A stretch of DNA of 64,000 nucleotides from Micromonospora tarapacensis (GCF_019697375.1 NZ_JAHCDI010000004.1:5577281-5641280), one strand, 5' to 3'. Counted from the first letter of the stretch, positions 58,801-63,548 are shown. Program-made: numbers and translations. Notes: generated by a model not told the origin, from the letters alone.

Positions 58801-60785
58801 AGGTGATGCAGCTGAGCCTGCCGGTGATCACGCCCGACGCGGTGTCCGGAGTGTTGGCTTACAACCCCAACCCGACGATGGTCGAGCGGTTCCGCGCGAT
58901 CGACTATCGCTCCCGGCTCGCTCCCGACTTCCTGCCACCGCCCGCCGCCGAGTTGGACGCGAAGCTGCGGGAACTGGCCGTGCACGGGGAGCAGAGCCAG
59001 TCCTCGATACCCCGGATGCCCGCCCTGGCAGGGCAGCTCATCGGCCTGCCACCTGCCCTGCTGGACCCGATCCGCCAGGTCGACCCACAACTGGCCGACC
59101 GGATCGCCGCCGAGGGCATCTACGTCGACCTGACCGGCCGCTTCGACCTGCGCCCGTACACCCTCGACGGCGCCCCGGAGTTCACCCTGGACACGTCGGC
59201 GCCCGCGTACGACCTGAACACCGGCGCTGGCCGGAACGCGTTGCTGGTCGAGGACCGGTCCCGGATCGAGGCCGCCTTCAACGTCGAGTACGGGGCGAAT
59301 CCCGCCGCCGTGGCCGTGCTCACCACGCACACCTTCCACTACCTGTCCGACGCCCGGCGGATGGGGCTGGTGCCGAAGGCGCTGACCAAGGCGCTGCAGG
59401 CGATGATGCCGCCGGAGCCGGACGTCGAGGTCGAGGTCACCCCGACCGTGACCACCAGCGAGATTGCGGTGGTCGCCGACCGGGTGACCCTGCCCGACCC
59501 AAACCCCAAGTATCCGATCGAGTACGGTCGCGCCCTGCAACCGGCAACGGGTCAGCCGGCGCCACTCCTGGACGGCCCGCCCCGGCGGACGCAGGTGCAG
59601 CAGGGCATGCTGGGGGACTGCGGGATGCTGGCCACGATGGCGGCCCTCGCCGGGCACCGACCGGAGAGCATTCCCCAGCTGTTCCAGCCGAGACCGGACG
59701 GCACGGTGGACGTCCTGCTGCACGAGAGTGTCTTGCGTGGAGACGGGTCGACGGCGACCGGGCGGCGCATCCGGATCAACGTGCGGCCCGACGTCCCGGT
59801 GCGCGCCGGCAGTTCATGGGCCGCGTATGCGAACCAGGCGCAGGCGGGTACCAGCTGGGCATCGGTGTTGGAGAAGGCGCTCGCTGCGGTCGACAGAACC
59901 TGGACCGGTGCGCGGCACGAGCAGTGGCAGCGTGAGTGGCGGGGATGGCATAGCAAGGATGACCCGCACCGTGCCGCACCGACCGGCTACGCGCGGCTCA
60001 ATGTCGGGAGCACCGCACTGATGCAGGCCGAGTTGCTTACCCAGCTCACCGGCCTGCCGGCCCGGCAGACGCTGCTCGATGTCACGCCGGGTCGGGAGTC
60101 GGAGGTCGAGCGTCAACTGGCGGCGCTGCTCGGTGCCGGCAGCCCGATCACCATCGCGACCTGGCCGAAGGAGAGCTATGCCGGGCGATTGCCGGACGGG
60201 CTCAAGGCGAAGCACGTCTACGAGATCGTCACGGTGCAGGACGGCCAGGTGCAGCTACATAACCCCTGGAACACGGAGCATCCGTCACCGATGCCGGTAC
60301 GGGCGCTTCTCGACCTGATGCAGCCATGGTGCGCGCACCTGGAACAGGCGCCGGCCGCCGTTTCGCCGCCGGCGGGTGGTGGCTCCGCAGCGATCGGCCA
60401 CTCACCCATCCCGTCGCCTCGGACGTCCGCCGAGCGGACCGTCAACCGCCCGCTGGCTGTCCCGAGCCCGCCGCTGGTCGGTGAGCCCGGTCCGCTGGCA
60501 GAGCCCGCGTCGTCACCCCGCACTCGCGGTCGCGCTCACCTTGACGACGAGCGGCATGCGATCAGCTACTTCGCCTTGCTCGCCACCGACGGTACCGTGA
60601 TCGGCCTGATGGTGTCGGAGGTCGGTGGCCCGGGGCGCTCGCTGCACTGGACGGCCGGCGGCGTGGCGCCGGGGCAGGCGACGCCGGCACCGGTGGAGCG
60701 TGCGGAGGCCGAACGGATCGCCCGTGACGTGCTCGGTTTCCTACTTCCCGCCGAGCCGGCGTTGTACGACATGCTGGACACCTGA
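46851..60785 (+). CDS. giant polymorphic toxin, multi-module open frame
   Basis: One frame stays open for 4644 codons. Recognisable modules, by position: YwqJ-type deaminase (47060-47520), Tox-PL papain-fold (47735-48160, 48480-49150, 50735-51420, 51750-52430), RelA/SpoT-like (49500-50310), Rossmann/FAD-like (52800-55250), and two calpain-like units (56030-58210, 58211-60360). The tail LDDERHAISYFALLATDGTV, with WTAGGVAP, forms a last small domain. Between modules the frame runs through four small genes in the +1 frame and one antisense gene, where its translation is Gly/Pro/Arg-rich and looks unselected. So it may be a true polyprotein toxin or a row of toxin cassettes whose stops are missing, by evolution or by sequencing error. 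The T7SS genes upstream are the likely exporter. Confidence 0.7.
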   Translation: MPGSTGTLAGDPTAPGVPGGPVDPQTLRRSAGPTGRGTHSWQLNPTAVDGDPSGPDAERTLIEASRTLAETVRTAVKATTVSRGKQPGMAGALLTPDGEITTHTSMTGDKSAKPTTQPRTHPLAQAALDRTAAALGEGRGKGHGKCAEVALVSDQLYRLEMQWREAGEPGNFEQYALDALAGSKIVTHQVAPAVSNRVRYELGHHRPPCNSCAHFLPQFDVEPITDPDRDVSVYQPPVPGLAGTGPPLSDGRPLGQPDGLVPPARADQDALDAAVPQDPSTGRPLAHPDPRVGRWGDLVNDGGPTVTGRDNNCADVGLSVLSTWFGRPEVAAPTAPSATVEVGSTARQEQALRASFAHQGSGTTGLDAVAEALRSAGPGSAALIVTSWAGEPGAHTWNAVNHDGTIVWFDGQNRLVSDTDPLHAARVDEVWSIVLDAEGDPVGRSAPEVSRPAPVPPASTADAAAAIPPAGRDRDAGPTGRPGIDADATRPDTPPGGPTTSDTPPGDARPGSDPAMDPESDPGPDAVANTDPVAWPDMQGWPMPDTRRIGPDQLAPLEDARYQDDVADSLRTPEGYEVSADPSTHPYGQLINDGGPDQPGRGNNCVDNILAALASFRGDPQVSYPRWPDRLDDGSLETELGELDGFGRIESWIGGDWTGDNDILPGTPDERSAALADRYEQLYQRIRDAGPGSAAVVAVEWLQFDEHTGAPLVDADGSTRGAAQHVFLLVYPEGADGPVWWDPQFGSTTTDPLPGDYVELTHNLWSMEVQPSHADEQGGSPRVDDQTARDGQPGGDLPVRVRLGSPGDSLPAAADPGPAVGPGGLHHRPDGGGDRTSQPAATTDHEAVRDGPTGGPDNRPSGLAGTESDGLSDADASAPDGDRAETRYLDGLSETDQATLLDALTEARLDADQILADLQSVNAEVAARLGLTGADALSVLGEQHRVKGAESLARKFRSEMEPLGYDMASALDTVNDVVRFSVRGPESEAYGPAVDSILSSLEAQGYQVTDLKNFWHPGNRFFGLNCTLTAPSGRTFELQFPTATSYAIGTRTHVPYEVMRDPEQSPAARVQAFLDILAINKANGIAASMPGGMETTRFPPPKDTSFAKWMASPKQAKMRQEYLDWLAGQGATFADVLAERGLTASDLPGLDFDLMGGPHGGADVRLLPPAETGRSDRPAGQRDRGGEQHGVDPGGDLGPAEAGLDVPPGRGGGDPVGEPRTSRDRRGRPGDGRAPGGALHRGSVADRGRVDGDLPPGDPAADARGVEAWAGDLSGAGPQVPGAIGAAPSVPIDTDHGLPQTRRLGPGELAPLEDPGYQWDVEQSLRTPEGYALFADPSTHPYGRLVNDGGPGQPGRGNNCLDSSLSALSSFYGDPRVSFPRWADVRPDGSIEAVTGEASGLDRAEQWLGVDWSGGSAGLPTTPAEHAAAVADQYARLHQRVAEAGPGSAALVVAEWIRTDPRTGDVVLDRGSVQVQDSHAFVLVYPEGADGPVWWDPQRGMTWPQPPAAYVAQTYALWSMTTSVGGVTDDGGRGADADQASAGHGERDRAASVRVRVVGEGTALDAGTGGGQATGPRELHHRPDGSDHGADESAGTAADHGVHTGPPGGPDDGSAGLADGGTYGLTAAPEPSLPESRRYGPGELAPLEDIRFQGDLAASLATPDGYSTFADPSTHPYGQLVNDGGPDQPGRGNNCLDCSLAALASFHGDPQVSVPRWADRSADGSIDRVSGERGGLARAGAWIGGEWTGGPDSLPADPAARTDAVARQYADLYQRVADAGPGASALVVADWLFVDDAGDVVLDETGRPEVDGSHAFVIVFPADADAPMWWDPQTGTTSPDMPAADVWETHALWAMMMPDREGRVDRGRGADADQPTAGDPEPDRASGVRVRLAGPGETLGTGTGLGDARGSGELHHRPLGSDHGPLQPAAPPGDGGVRAGTPRGPDQGPAGVARGGTDGLTNPDGPPGPPSDRDSTSHADGPDLRQAAAGTTFGGALLDADPARTGEAVQAALTGGLLPDGASVELATGIVTLDTLNGPYQVRIELTDPPADTPIVPVATIQHTADGAVVQMSTGAHPDHVRRAVASTLAEVDTVAQDRAAGLRFDATTALAEGARPEGSGVRVLTARDIGHLAELRVVLTDSSAASGPARVGQLRAEALSLLVSSGLLEQAPAHSVHGHERSGNRPVVGSSAAQARLDVIRNRLGSLAPEVESLIGIARSDGQQLVADLRAAQSAVRAEARAWAQQATALRNEADLALTATVDAALDAAPDHVFGRLVIGGGWAATADFVTIGAPADTGSGLPPVLCVSQGHDPWAERQTLLMGQVPSELELPGLPFQPADLAEEGTQFTPSDVFADAVGAARALSGMPTYQGLATSVTPRPVDAVGWPDGANYRVTIGGRAVFTASVDIATGPGPSRVPSAPTTTSGRYVDPATGYRVDRSGRAPVFRDPAGVAVDPASLPPTVRAVLGGPGNGRADLPLLTDLTGRPTDPLVVEPTTGYAVDTVTGQLHDPAGGPVDPRTLPEEVAARLGHAPDGSFTDPRPTAPPVDFGGQNLADAYQPGDRVLVYGAGPSGAWDIEQAAASTAGRVDWSAQARPLPPDRVTGDPVVDAQRQLEYSFSGGDNRRNNLPGLGAYSDAAQARVADMSLREVVGIRHTVDGAYLVRFSDGTEQVYDRVVLSIGQEPRLPGGVHTLLSEVELSVLEGPSLDADNPVPDVLGLRDGSGQLRVLGGASVAGALMAEAGTAVRRAVALQAAALPDDSRGIPPSIRFHAQRIAEANRGTPPVPSPDGGGSAPLDSPSDLLPEGGAVQLPAPLDVEPGQRAVPLDQLLPERGHLDPDGRSVDVLPVTLGGDLNEVVGQVDVAQGREILAGGEGLGSGLADAAARQAQPAQPAQVRGVDERGKPVVADRVAAQVEGDQTVEAGDLGDPRHQPGGVDQDQVADGVVGPDLGSMVDEGASGHGDRLDQAVTQLPSVEQMTDRVSEPGTDPPVQVHRFSGAVSVGQVEMDQLGALGVGGLDGVGVAPSQVEVVGVGEDGGVEVGGRGHDASVSTDGSITAGAVPGSTFHGLGRPVADPAAVLDLARVALPQVAPYAQVDAVVPVGPNLFEIRTVGQHPLTVRLATGPLTEGTVARATRDPDGTFTVTVSDRAADPVVARALAHEVAELVALHESGRALVGPLDPGNVQGPIDPAGLTAHDRGRMAELRLLAAGYADADPATRLAVRGEIDSLAGHLGLRVGDPDVRARWALLPRDVLAHLMQLSVPSITPDAVSGVLAGAATLTEVERVRMIDYRARLAPDFQVPPQADLDARLRELATTAEHAQSGMPRMPAFAGQIVALPARHLDRIRTADPQLADRLAVEGVYVDLTGRYDLRPYMVAAVPAIDLGAARPTFDLTTEDGRRAQLHEDRQRARAALRGLPGDQAATLLAGHDFHYQGTARWMGLVPDALTEALRGITPAPAPAATAETAATGEPSGNVRIVADRVTLPPDSPKKPGPVYGPALDARTGQPPPLFDGPPKRTDVQQGALGDCGMIAVIGSVAGHLPDTIAQMFHPNPDGSVDVVLHETSGPGHAVTPTGRQLRVTVWPDVPLYPNSNGRSAYADQSTVGAAWASLLEKAIAAVDRTWTQQRHDQWQQQWTARPGTDAAQAAPLGYARLDNGSSRLVQAELLSQLTGLPIGVSQLDPTPGREADAETRLATLLAAGSPLVTGTRPADAYSAHPGGKPPYGLVAGHAYEIVAVVNGEVQLRNPWNSQHPSRMPVRAFLDLMSPWYAHVELARSTVPALPGSEFHGHGRPAADAPAVVDRARTVLPALAEPIGADQVVAVGPDVFEVRSTGLDPLRVRVTAGTLADGVVAQTTRNLDGTFTLTVSDRASDAVVDRAVAHEAAELLARHETGEAQVGLFDQGAAEGPIDPARLSARDRGRLAELRLMAAGYPQADPTARLALRAEIDTLVDRLGLRWGTPEAAARLAVLPADVWTQVMQLSLPVITPDAVSGVLAYNPNPTMVERFRAIDYRSRLAPDFLPPPAAELDAKLRELAVHGEQSQSSIPRMPALAGQLIGLPPALLDPIRQVDPQLADRIAAEGIYVDLTGRFDLRPYTLDGAPEFTLDTSAPAYDLNTGAGRNALLVEDRSRIEAAFNVEYGANPAAVAVLTTHTFHYLSDARRMGLVPKALTKALQAMMPPEPDVEVEVTPTVTTSEIAVVADRVTLPDPNPKYPIEYGRALQPATGQPAPLLDGPPRRTQVQQGMLGDCGMLATMAALAGHRPESIPQLFQPRPDGTVDVLLHESVLRGDGSTATGRRIRINVRPDVPVRAGSSWAAYANQAQAGTSWASVLEKALAAVDRTWTGARHEQWQREWRGWHSKDDPHRAAPTGYARLNVGSTALMQAELLTQLTGLPARQTLLDVTPGRESEVERQLAALLGAGSPITIATWPKESYAGRLPDGLKAKHVYEIVTVQDGQVQLHNPWNTEHPSPMPVRALLDLMQPWCAHLEQAPAAVSPPAGGGSAAIGHSPIPSPRTSAERTVNRPLAVPSPPLVGEPGPLAEPASSPRTRGRAHLDDERHAISYFALLATDGTVIGLMVSEVGGPGRSLHWTAGGVAPGQATPAPVERAEAERIARDVLGFLLPAEPALYDMLDT
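47060..47520 (+). other. YwqJ-type deaminase module of giant toxin
   Basis: Carries THTSMTGD, CAE (KCAEVALVSDQL, about 47286) and PCNSC (about 47470), the zinc-binding pattern of YwqJ-family toxin deaminases. The stand-alone protein at 26829-27212 shows the same motif order. Confidence 0.8.
47735..48160 (+). other. Tox-PL module 1
   Basis: Papain-fold toxin (predicted glutamine deamidase) with catalytic Cys in DNNCADVGLSVL (Cys codon 47787), His in GAHTWNAV and Asp in IVWFDGQN. More divergent than modules 2-4, and no immunity gene follows it. Confidence 0.75.
48480..49150 (+). other. Tox-PL module 2
   Basis: Cys in GRGNNCVDNILAAL (codon 48663), His in QHVFLLVYP (49023), Asp in WWDPQFG (49074), then NLWSM. 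Preceded by the conserved lead-in RRIGPDQLAPLEDARYQ shared with modules 3 and 4. Followed directly by a nested small gene at 49168. Confidence 0.82.
49168..49464 (+). CDS. nested immunity-type gene 1 (YrhB/Imm35-like)
   Basis: Protein of 98 residues in the +1 frame relative to the toxin frame. It reads SREEARELMTRLLGTDNPVA, FEFGWAAQETLSPQQRTQG, VFIIDQTGVVTAHPSL, TGRQVWPAP, a YrhB/Imm35-like pattern. GGAGG at 49151-49155 serves ATG 49168. Two paralogues (51436 and 52441) follow Tox-PL modules 3 and 4, so neutralising the adjacent Tox-PL module is the likely role. Confidence 0.8.
   Translation: MPMSREEARELMTRLLGTDNPVAIFPFEFGWAAQETLSPQQRTQGRQLGQGVFIIDQTGVVTAHPSLPPPLIMKRYATARREGRITGRQVWPAPNPMD
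49500..50310 (+). other. RelA/SpoT-like (ToxSAS-type) module
   Basis: The pattern RVKGAESLARKF, TVNDVVRFSV, GYQVTDLKNFW, RFFGLNCTLTAPSGRTFELQ and a downstream H-x-PYEV fits the RelA/SpoT (p)ppGpp-synthetase fold. The Glu of FELQFPT (codon 49959) matches the catalytic Glu of the ExQxRT motif. Stand-alone toxins of this fold make (p)ppApp or pyrophosphorylate tRNA. The specific reaction here is unknown. Confidence 0.68.
50326..50670 (+). CDS. nested immunity-type gene for the RelA/SpoT-like module
   Basis: Protein of 114 residues (TFGYFLLRRPDDPTGPPVNV, AVIWDRPKQAWTFRPDVAAA) in the +1 frame relative to the toxin frame. ATG 50326 has GGGGGG five bases upstream. I do not recognise a family. Position immediately after the RelA/SpoT-like module, as for the Tox-PL immunity genes, is the basis for the call. 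Confidence 0.65.
   Translation: MAALTFGYFLLRRPDDPTGPPVNVIAEANSMGSTQAVIWDRPKQAWTFRPDVAAAILWANPERHEIEEVDRATAERQAAHFTAVPLPTEAELTEICRRATRPPTPEEWRRGPVT
50735..51420 (+). other. Tox-PL module 3
   Basis: Lead-in RRLGPGELAPLEDPGYQ, Cys in GRGNNCLDSSLSAL (codon 50928), His in DSHAFVLVYP (51285), Asp in WWDPQRG, then ALWSM. Closely related to modules 2 and 4. Confidence 0.82.
51436..51726 (+). CDS. nested immunity-type gene 2 (YrhB/Imm35-like)
   Basis: Protein of 96 residues (MTEDEALTLIKRLLGTANEI, FEFGWLAKEQLSTQERAEG, SYIIDRTGVITAQMSLPVPL). Paralogue of the proteins at 49168 and 52441. ATG 51436 has GGAGGGG six bases upstream, a good independent ribosome site. It lies in the +1 frame after Tox-PL module 3. 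Confidence 0.82.
   Translation: MTEDEALTLIKRLLGTANEIELHPFEFGWLAKEQLSTQERAEGRQLGHGSYIIDRTGVITAQMSLPVPLLITEYTQARREGRMTGRQVWPTAEPTA
51750..52430 (+). other. Tox-PL module 4
   Basis: Lead-in RRYGPGELAPLEDIRFQ, Cys in GRGNNCLDCSLAAL (codon 51933), His in GSHAFVIVFP, Asp in WWDPQTG, then ALWAM. Confidence 0.82.
52441..52731 (+). CDS. nested immunity-type gene 3 (YrhB/Imm35-like)
   Basis: Protein of 96 residues read from TTG 52441 (TEDEALTLISRLLGTRNPIV, FEFGWLARERLSAQERASG, SYIIDRSGVITVHSSL). GAGGGG lies four bases upstream. Paralogue of the genes at 49168 and 51436 and, like them, directly after its Tox-PL module in the +1 frame. The TTG start is supported by alignment with the MTEDEA start of the second copy. 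Confidence 0.8.
   Translation: MTEDEALTLISRLLGTRNPIVLREFEFGWLARERLSAQERASGMHVGQGSYIIDRSGVITVHSSLPPRRVMEEYAQARREGRTKGRQVWPEAEPTA
52800..55250 (+). other. Rossmann/FAD-like module of giant toxin
   Basis: After a helical section, two dinucleotide-binding-like motifs appear: RLVIGGGWAATADFVTIG (near 53680) and RVLVYGAGPSGAWDIEQA (near 54545). Further on, YDRVVLSIGQEPRLPGG resembles the ATG-type motif of FAD/NAD(P) oxidoreductases. A Pro-rich stretch of VDPATGYRVD-like repeats lies between them. This looks like a split oxidoreductase domain; activity is not established. Confidence 0.55.
55257..55997 (-). CDS. TIGR02996-type protein with leucine-rich repeats, antisense in toxin locus
   Basis: Protein of 246 residues. 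The N-terminus MATPADLYAAILADPDDLDL with RRRYADAIEATDPERAELIH matches the TIGR02996 repeat-companion domain (usually ILADPDD...YADWLEE...RGE). The C-terminal half has leucine-rich repeats (LVALDLSGNPIGDDGLAALV, LRWLGLSGCGIGQTGAEAL, LRYVDLSDNLVE). It lies on the minus strand inside the toxin frame, which remains open on the other strand. Such proteins often have protein-binding roles; here it could be an immunity factor or an insertion (inference). No good ribosome site is visible before ATG 55997. Confidence 0.8.
   Translation of the reverse strand: MATPADLYAAILADPDDLDLRRRYADAIEATDPERAELIHLYLANAYGTRESVYLHRRIRPRLADPVSHLLNRWQLRNGLIESVTMTARTFIDHGPEVWAHHPVRHLVLVDAAGLMPRIAEIACLDRLVALDLSGNPIGDDGLAALVDSPHLRRLRWLGLSGCGIGQTGAEALAASQNLPALRYVDLSDNLVEVTAQGHGEHIDGSPVWVEMPPLGQELIERYGPLPWLDIQWGWKLYSTALWEEV
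56030..58210 (+). repeat. calpain-like module A (tandem copy 1)
   Basis: About 2.2-kb unit. A first half with FHGLGRPVADPAAVLD and a degenerate HEVAELVALHE helix leads to a papain/calpain-like protease: Cys in GALGDCGMIAVIG (codon 57450), His in GHAYEIVAV (58056), Asn in LRNPWNSQHPS (58104). This triad order fits family C2. Copy B follows immediately with the same layout. Confidence 0.82.
58211..60360 (+). repeat. calpain-like module B (tandem copy 2)
   Basis: Paralogue of module A: FHGHGRPAADAPAVVD, HEAAELLARHE, then Cys in GMLGDCGMLATMA (codon 59619), His in KHVYEIVTV (60213) and Asn in HNPWNTEHPS (60261). All three catalytic positions are kept, so both copies may be active. Confidence 0.82.
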
Positions 60786-60814
60786 TCGTGCTTGAGGGAG
60801 CCGGGAGAGAACTG

Positions 60815-61657
60815 GTGCGCTCGTTTACTCATGTGGCCGTCGTCCAGAACAACACGACGACGGAGGTCGGGCTGGCGCGGTTCGGGGTGCGCTGGGTCGA
60901 TGTCGGGCCGCCGGTGCGAGCCGCGATCATCGTGATGCCCTTCCGGAGCGACGAAAGTTTCGCCCATGAGGTCACACTCGGCGAGACCTTTCCGGTGGAC
61001 GGCGAAACCTGGCGCTTTGCCGACCTCGACATGTCCAGCGCGGACGACTGGGAGGTCACCGTCCGCCGGGTGGACGAGGACGAGGTGATGGAGCCGCCGA
61101 CCGGTCGGCTCTGGAAACGGGCTCGGCTACTGCCCTACGGGGAGCTGGACGAGAACCAGCTCCAGTCGTTGGAGGCCGCGCTCGGGGCCCCGCTGCCGCG
61201 GGGGTATCGCATCTGGCTGGGTCGGAACAACGGCGCGAAGCCGGAGGTGGCGCACCATATCCCTGGCGTGCCGTTCGCTCTGCTTCCGTCGGGTCCGCTG
61301 TTCGGCGTCCACCCGGAATATCCCCCGTTCGACCTGGTGCACGCCCAGCGTCAACACCGGGACCTCTGGCTCTCGCCGGCCTGGCTGGTCATCGCCGAAC
61401 CGGCTGGTGGTCTGCTGGTCGTGTCGGCGGAACTGGGCAACGAGAGCGTCTACTTCGTGCACGACTTCGACCTGGTCGGCCCGCATGGCTTGGCCGGCTC
61501 GGCCGCTCGGGAACGGAAACTGAAGGCGGTGGCCTGGTCGATGTTCGAGTTCATCGGCCGGTTGACCCCGATGAAACTGGACCATCTTCCCCCGGTCCAG
61601 ATCCACCCGCCGGGGACTTTCACGGACCCCAGCAACTACGAGAGTGGGCAGCTATGA
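60815..61657 (+). CDS. SMI1/KNR4-type immunity protein with DUF6406-like N-terminus, copy 1
   Basis: Protein of 280 residues. The N-terminal beta domain (RSFTHVAVVQNNTTTEVGLA, GVRWVDVGPPV, VTLGETFPVDGETWRFADLD) is DUF6406-like. The C-terminal half (LEAALGAPLPRGYRIWLGRN, GVPFALLPSGPLFGVHPEYP) is SMI1/KNR4 (SUKH-1). GTG 60815, with GGGAGA upstream, aligns with the TTG start of copy 2; GTG 60788 is possible but has no ribosome site. It follows the toxin stop by 29 bases, so it is the likely antidote to a calpain-like module. Confidence 0.85.
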   Translation: MRSFTHVAVVQNNTTTEVGLARFGVRWVDVGPPVRAAIIVMPFRSDESFAHEVTLGETFPVDGETWRFADLDMSSADDWEVTVRRVDEDEVMEPPTGRLWKRARLLPYGELDENQLQSLEAALGAPLPRGYRIWLGRNNGAKPEVAHHIPGVPFALLPSGPLFGVHPEYPPFDLVHAQRQHRDLWLSPAWLVIAEPAGGLLVVSAELGNESVYFVHDFDLVGPHGLAGSAARERKLKAVAWSMFEFIGRLTPMKLDHLPPVQIHPPGTFTDPSNYESGQL

Positions 61658-61718
61658 GCAGGGCGCGGGCGGGCACGGTCCCGCTGCCGGTGGCGATGAC
61701 TGGCAGGAGGTAGCGCCG

Positions 61719-62561
61719 TTGCGCTCGTTCACCGCTGTGGCGTCGATCCCCAACAACGTGCCCGTCGACGTGGGCCAGGCCCGCCTTGGGGTCCGGTGGG
61801 TCGACGTGGGGCCACCGGTCCGCGCCGAAATGATCGTCATGCCGCACCGGAGCGAGGAGTCTCCGCATCACGAGGTGACGCTCGGTGAGACCTTCCCGGT
61901 GGGCGAGGAGACCTGGCGCTTTGCGGATCTCGACATGGGCAGCGCCGATGAGTGGGAGGTGACGGTCCGCCGGGTAGACGAGAACGAGGTGATGGAGCCG
62001 CCCACCGGCAACCTCTGGAAGCCGGCCCGGCTGCGCCCCTACGGGCAGCTGGACGAGGCGCAGCTTCAGTCGGTCGAAGCCGCGCTCGGGGTCCGGCTGC
62101 CACCGAGCTACCGCGACTGGCTGCGCCGGAACAACGGCGTACAGCCCGAGGTGGAGCACCAGATTCCCGGCGTGCCGTTCACCCTGATGCCGGAGCGCCC
62201 GCTGTTCGGAGTGCATCCCGACTACCCGCCGTTCGACCTGGTGCAGGCCCAGCACGTACATCGAGATCCTTGGCTGTCGTCAGCCTGGCTGGTGATCGCG
62301 AACCCTTCGGGCGGCCTTCTGGTCATCTCGACGCGGTCGAGTGACGAGAGCATCTACTTCATGCACGAGTTCGACCTGGTCGGCCCGCCTGGCCCGCACG
62401 CCTCAGCGGCCCGGGAACGGAAGCTGCACGGGATAGCTCGGTCGATGGGATACCTCATCGGCCAGTTGACCCCGATGGAACTGGACCGTCTCCCTCCAGC
62501 CCAGATCGTCCCGCCGGGGGCTACCACGGGCCCCGGCAACTACGAGGCCGGGCCGGAGTAA
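61719..62561 (+). CDS. SMI1/KNR4-type immunity protein with DUF6406-like N-terminus, copy 2
   Basis: Protein of 280 residues, close paralogue of the previous gene (RSFTAVASIPNNVPVDVGQA, VTLGETFPVGEETWRFADLD, GVPFTLMPERPLFGVHPDYP). TTG 61719 has AGGAGG eight bases upstream and gives the same protein end as copy 1. A GTG at 61644 overlapping the previous gene is the in-frame alternative. Two immunity copies match two tandem calpain-like modules. Confidence 0.85.
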   Translation: MRSFTAVASIPNNVPVDVGQARLGVRWVDVGPPVRAEMIVMPHRSEESPHHEVTLGETFPVGEETWRFADLDMGSADEWEVTVRRVDENEVMEPPTGNLWKPARLRPYGQLDEAQLQSVEAALGVRLPPSYRDWLRRNNGVQPEVEHQIPGVPFTLMPERPLFGVHPDYPPFDLVQAQHVHRDPWLSSAWLVIANPSGGLLVISTRSSDESIYFMHEFDLVGPPGPHASAARERKLHGIARSMGYLIGQLTPMELDRLPPAQIVPPGATTGPGNYEAGPE

Positions 62562-62588
62562 CCCAGCCCGGATGGCCTGATCTGGGGC

Positions 62589-63131
62589 TCAGCCGAGCCG
62601 CGAGAACAGGCCGGCGTACGCGTCGCGGATCGCGGCCAGTCGGTCCCGCCGGAACCGGCCGGGCTCGCGTTGGTGCAGCTGACGCCCCCGGTCACTGGTG
62701 AAGGCGTCCGGGGGGACGGCGTCCGCACCGGTCGGGATGAACTTGCCCACCTCGTCCAGCGCGGCCACTGCCCGGCTCAGCGCGGCGCGTGCCCGTTGCC
62801 CGGCCTCGCCGGCCGAGGGCTGCGCCGGCACCTGACCGGCGTACGCGTCGGAAACCAGCAGCCACTCACCCGGGTCGAGCAGTTGCGATGGCTCGTCGCC
62901 GCCGTAGCGGAAGCCGCCGCCCGCCGGAGCGACCAGGGGCGGCAGCCGGAAGACGAACTCCCGCTCCTGACCGCACCCCACGCAGGCCCCGGTGTAACGG
63001 CTGGCCAGGTCTCCGTCGTCGAGGGTGACGACCGTGCTCTGCCGGGGGAACCCCGTCGCCCCGCAAGAGCAGGGGTGCAGATCCATGTAGAGGTGCGCCT
63101 CCGCGTTGGTACGGCTCAGCAGCGGGGTCAT
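62589..63131 (-). CDS. zinc-ribbon-like protein next to toxin locus
   Basis: Protein of 180 residues with two Cys pairs (LHPCSCGATGFPRQ and YTGACVGCGQEREF) that could form a zinc ribbon. A helical C-terminal part follows (RARAALSRAVAALDEVGKFI). No known family recognised. Start ATG 63131 has a poor ribosome site. The position after two immunity genes suggests an accessory of the toxin locus, but this is only context. Confidence 0.65.
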   Translation of the reverse strand: MTPLLSRTNAEAHLYMDLHPCSCGATGFPRQSTVVTLDDGDLASRYTGACVGCGQEREFVFRLPPLVAPAGGGFRYGGDEPSQLLDPGEWLLVSDAYAGQVPAQPSAGEAGQRARAALSRAVAALDEVGKFIPTGADAVPPDAFTSDRGRQLHQREPGRFRRDRLAAIRDAYAGLFSRLG

Positions 63132-63201
63132 GCGGACCACGGTACCGATCGGACGCCTCCGGCAACGCCCCGGCGGGGGACCGGTGGCATACTCGCCGGT
63201 C

Positions 63202-63453
63202 ATGGTGTTGGCGCGCGGCTGGGCGATCTTCCTCACCGCGGTCGGAGTCTGGACCTGGGTGATCTGGCCACGGTTCGCCGTAGCCATCTGGAAAGACCCG
63301 AGATCCTGGTCCGCCGGCGTCGTCGGGGAATGGCCGCCGACGGGCTTCCTCTGGGTGCACGCACTGCTCATCGTGGCATCGCTGGCGGCCGGCACGGCCG
63401 TGGGCGTGCTCGGTGTGCTCGGCTGGCGGGCGTCCCGACGAGGTACGCGTTGA
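63202..63453 (+). CDS. SCO4848-type small membrane protein
   Basis: Protein of 83 residues with two membrane helices (WAIFLTAVGVWTWVIWPRFA and LLIVASLAAGTAVGVLGVLG), joined by WKDPRSWSAGVVGEWPPTGF. The pattern fits the actinobacterial SCO4848 family of unknown function. ATG 63202. Confidence 0.85.
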   Translation: MVLARGWAIFLTAVGVWTWVIWPRFAVAIWKDPRSWSAGVVGEWPPTGFLWVHALLIVASLAAGTAVGVLGVLGWRASRRGTR

Positions 63454-63548
63454 GCACACCGAGGCCGGCCGCCCAGCACTCCGCAAGGCGAATGTCGGTG
63501 TTGGTCCCGGCACGAACCGTGACCGTCGACCTGGGTGTGACGGGCGCC

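Noticed and set aside
57489..59723. 744-codon minus-strand open frame opposite the calpain-like modules
   Set aside because: Composition is that of an antisense shadow (Arg, Gly, His, Val) and it shows no motif. The plus strand has catalytic residues in register.
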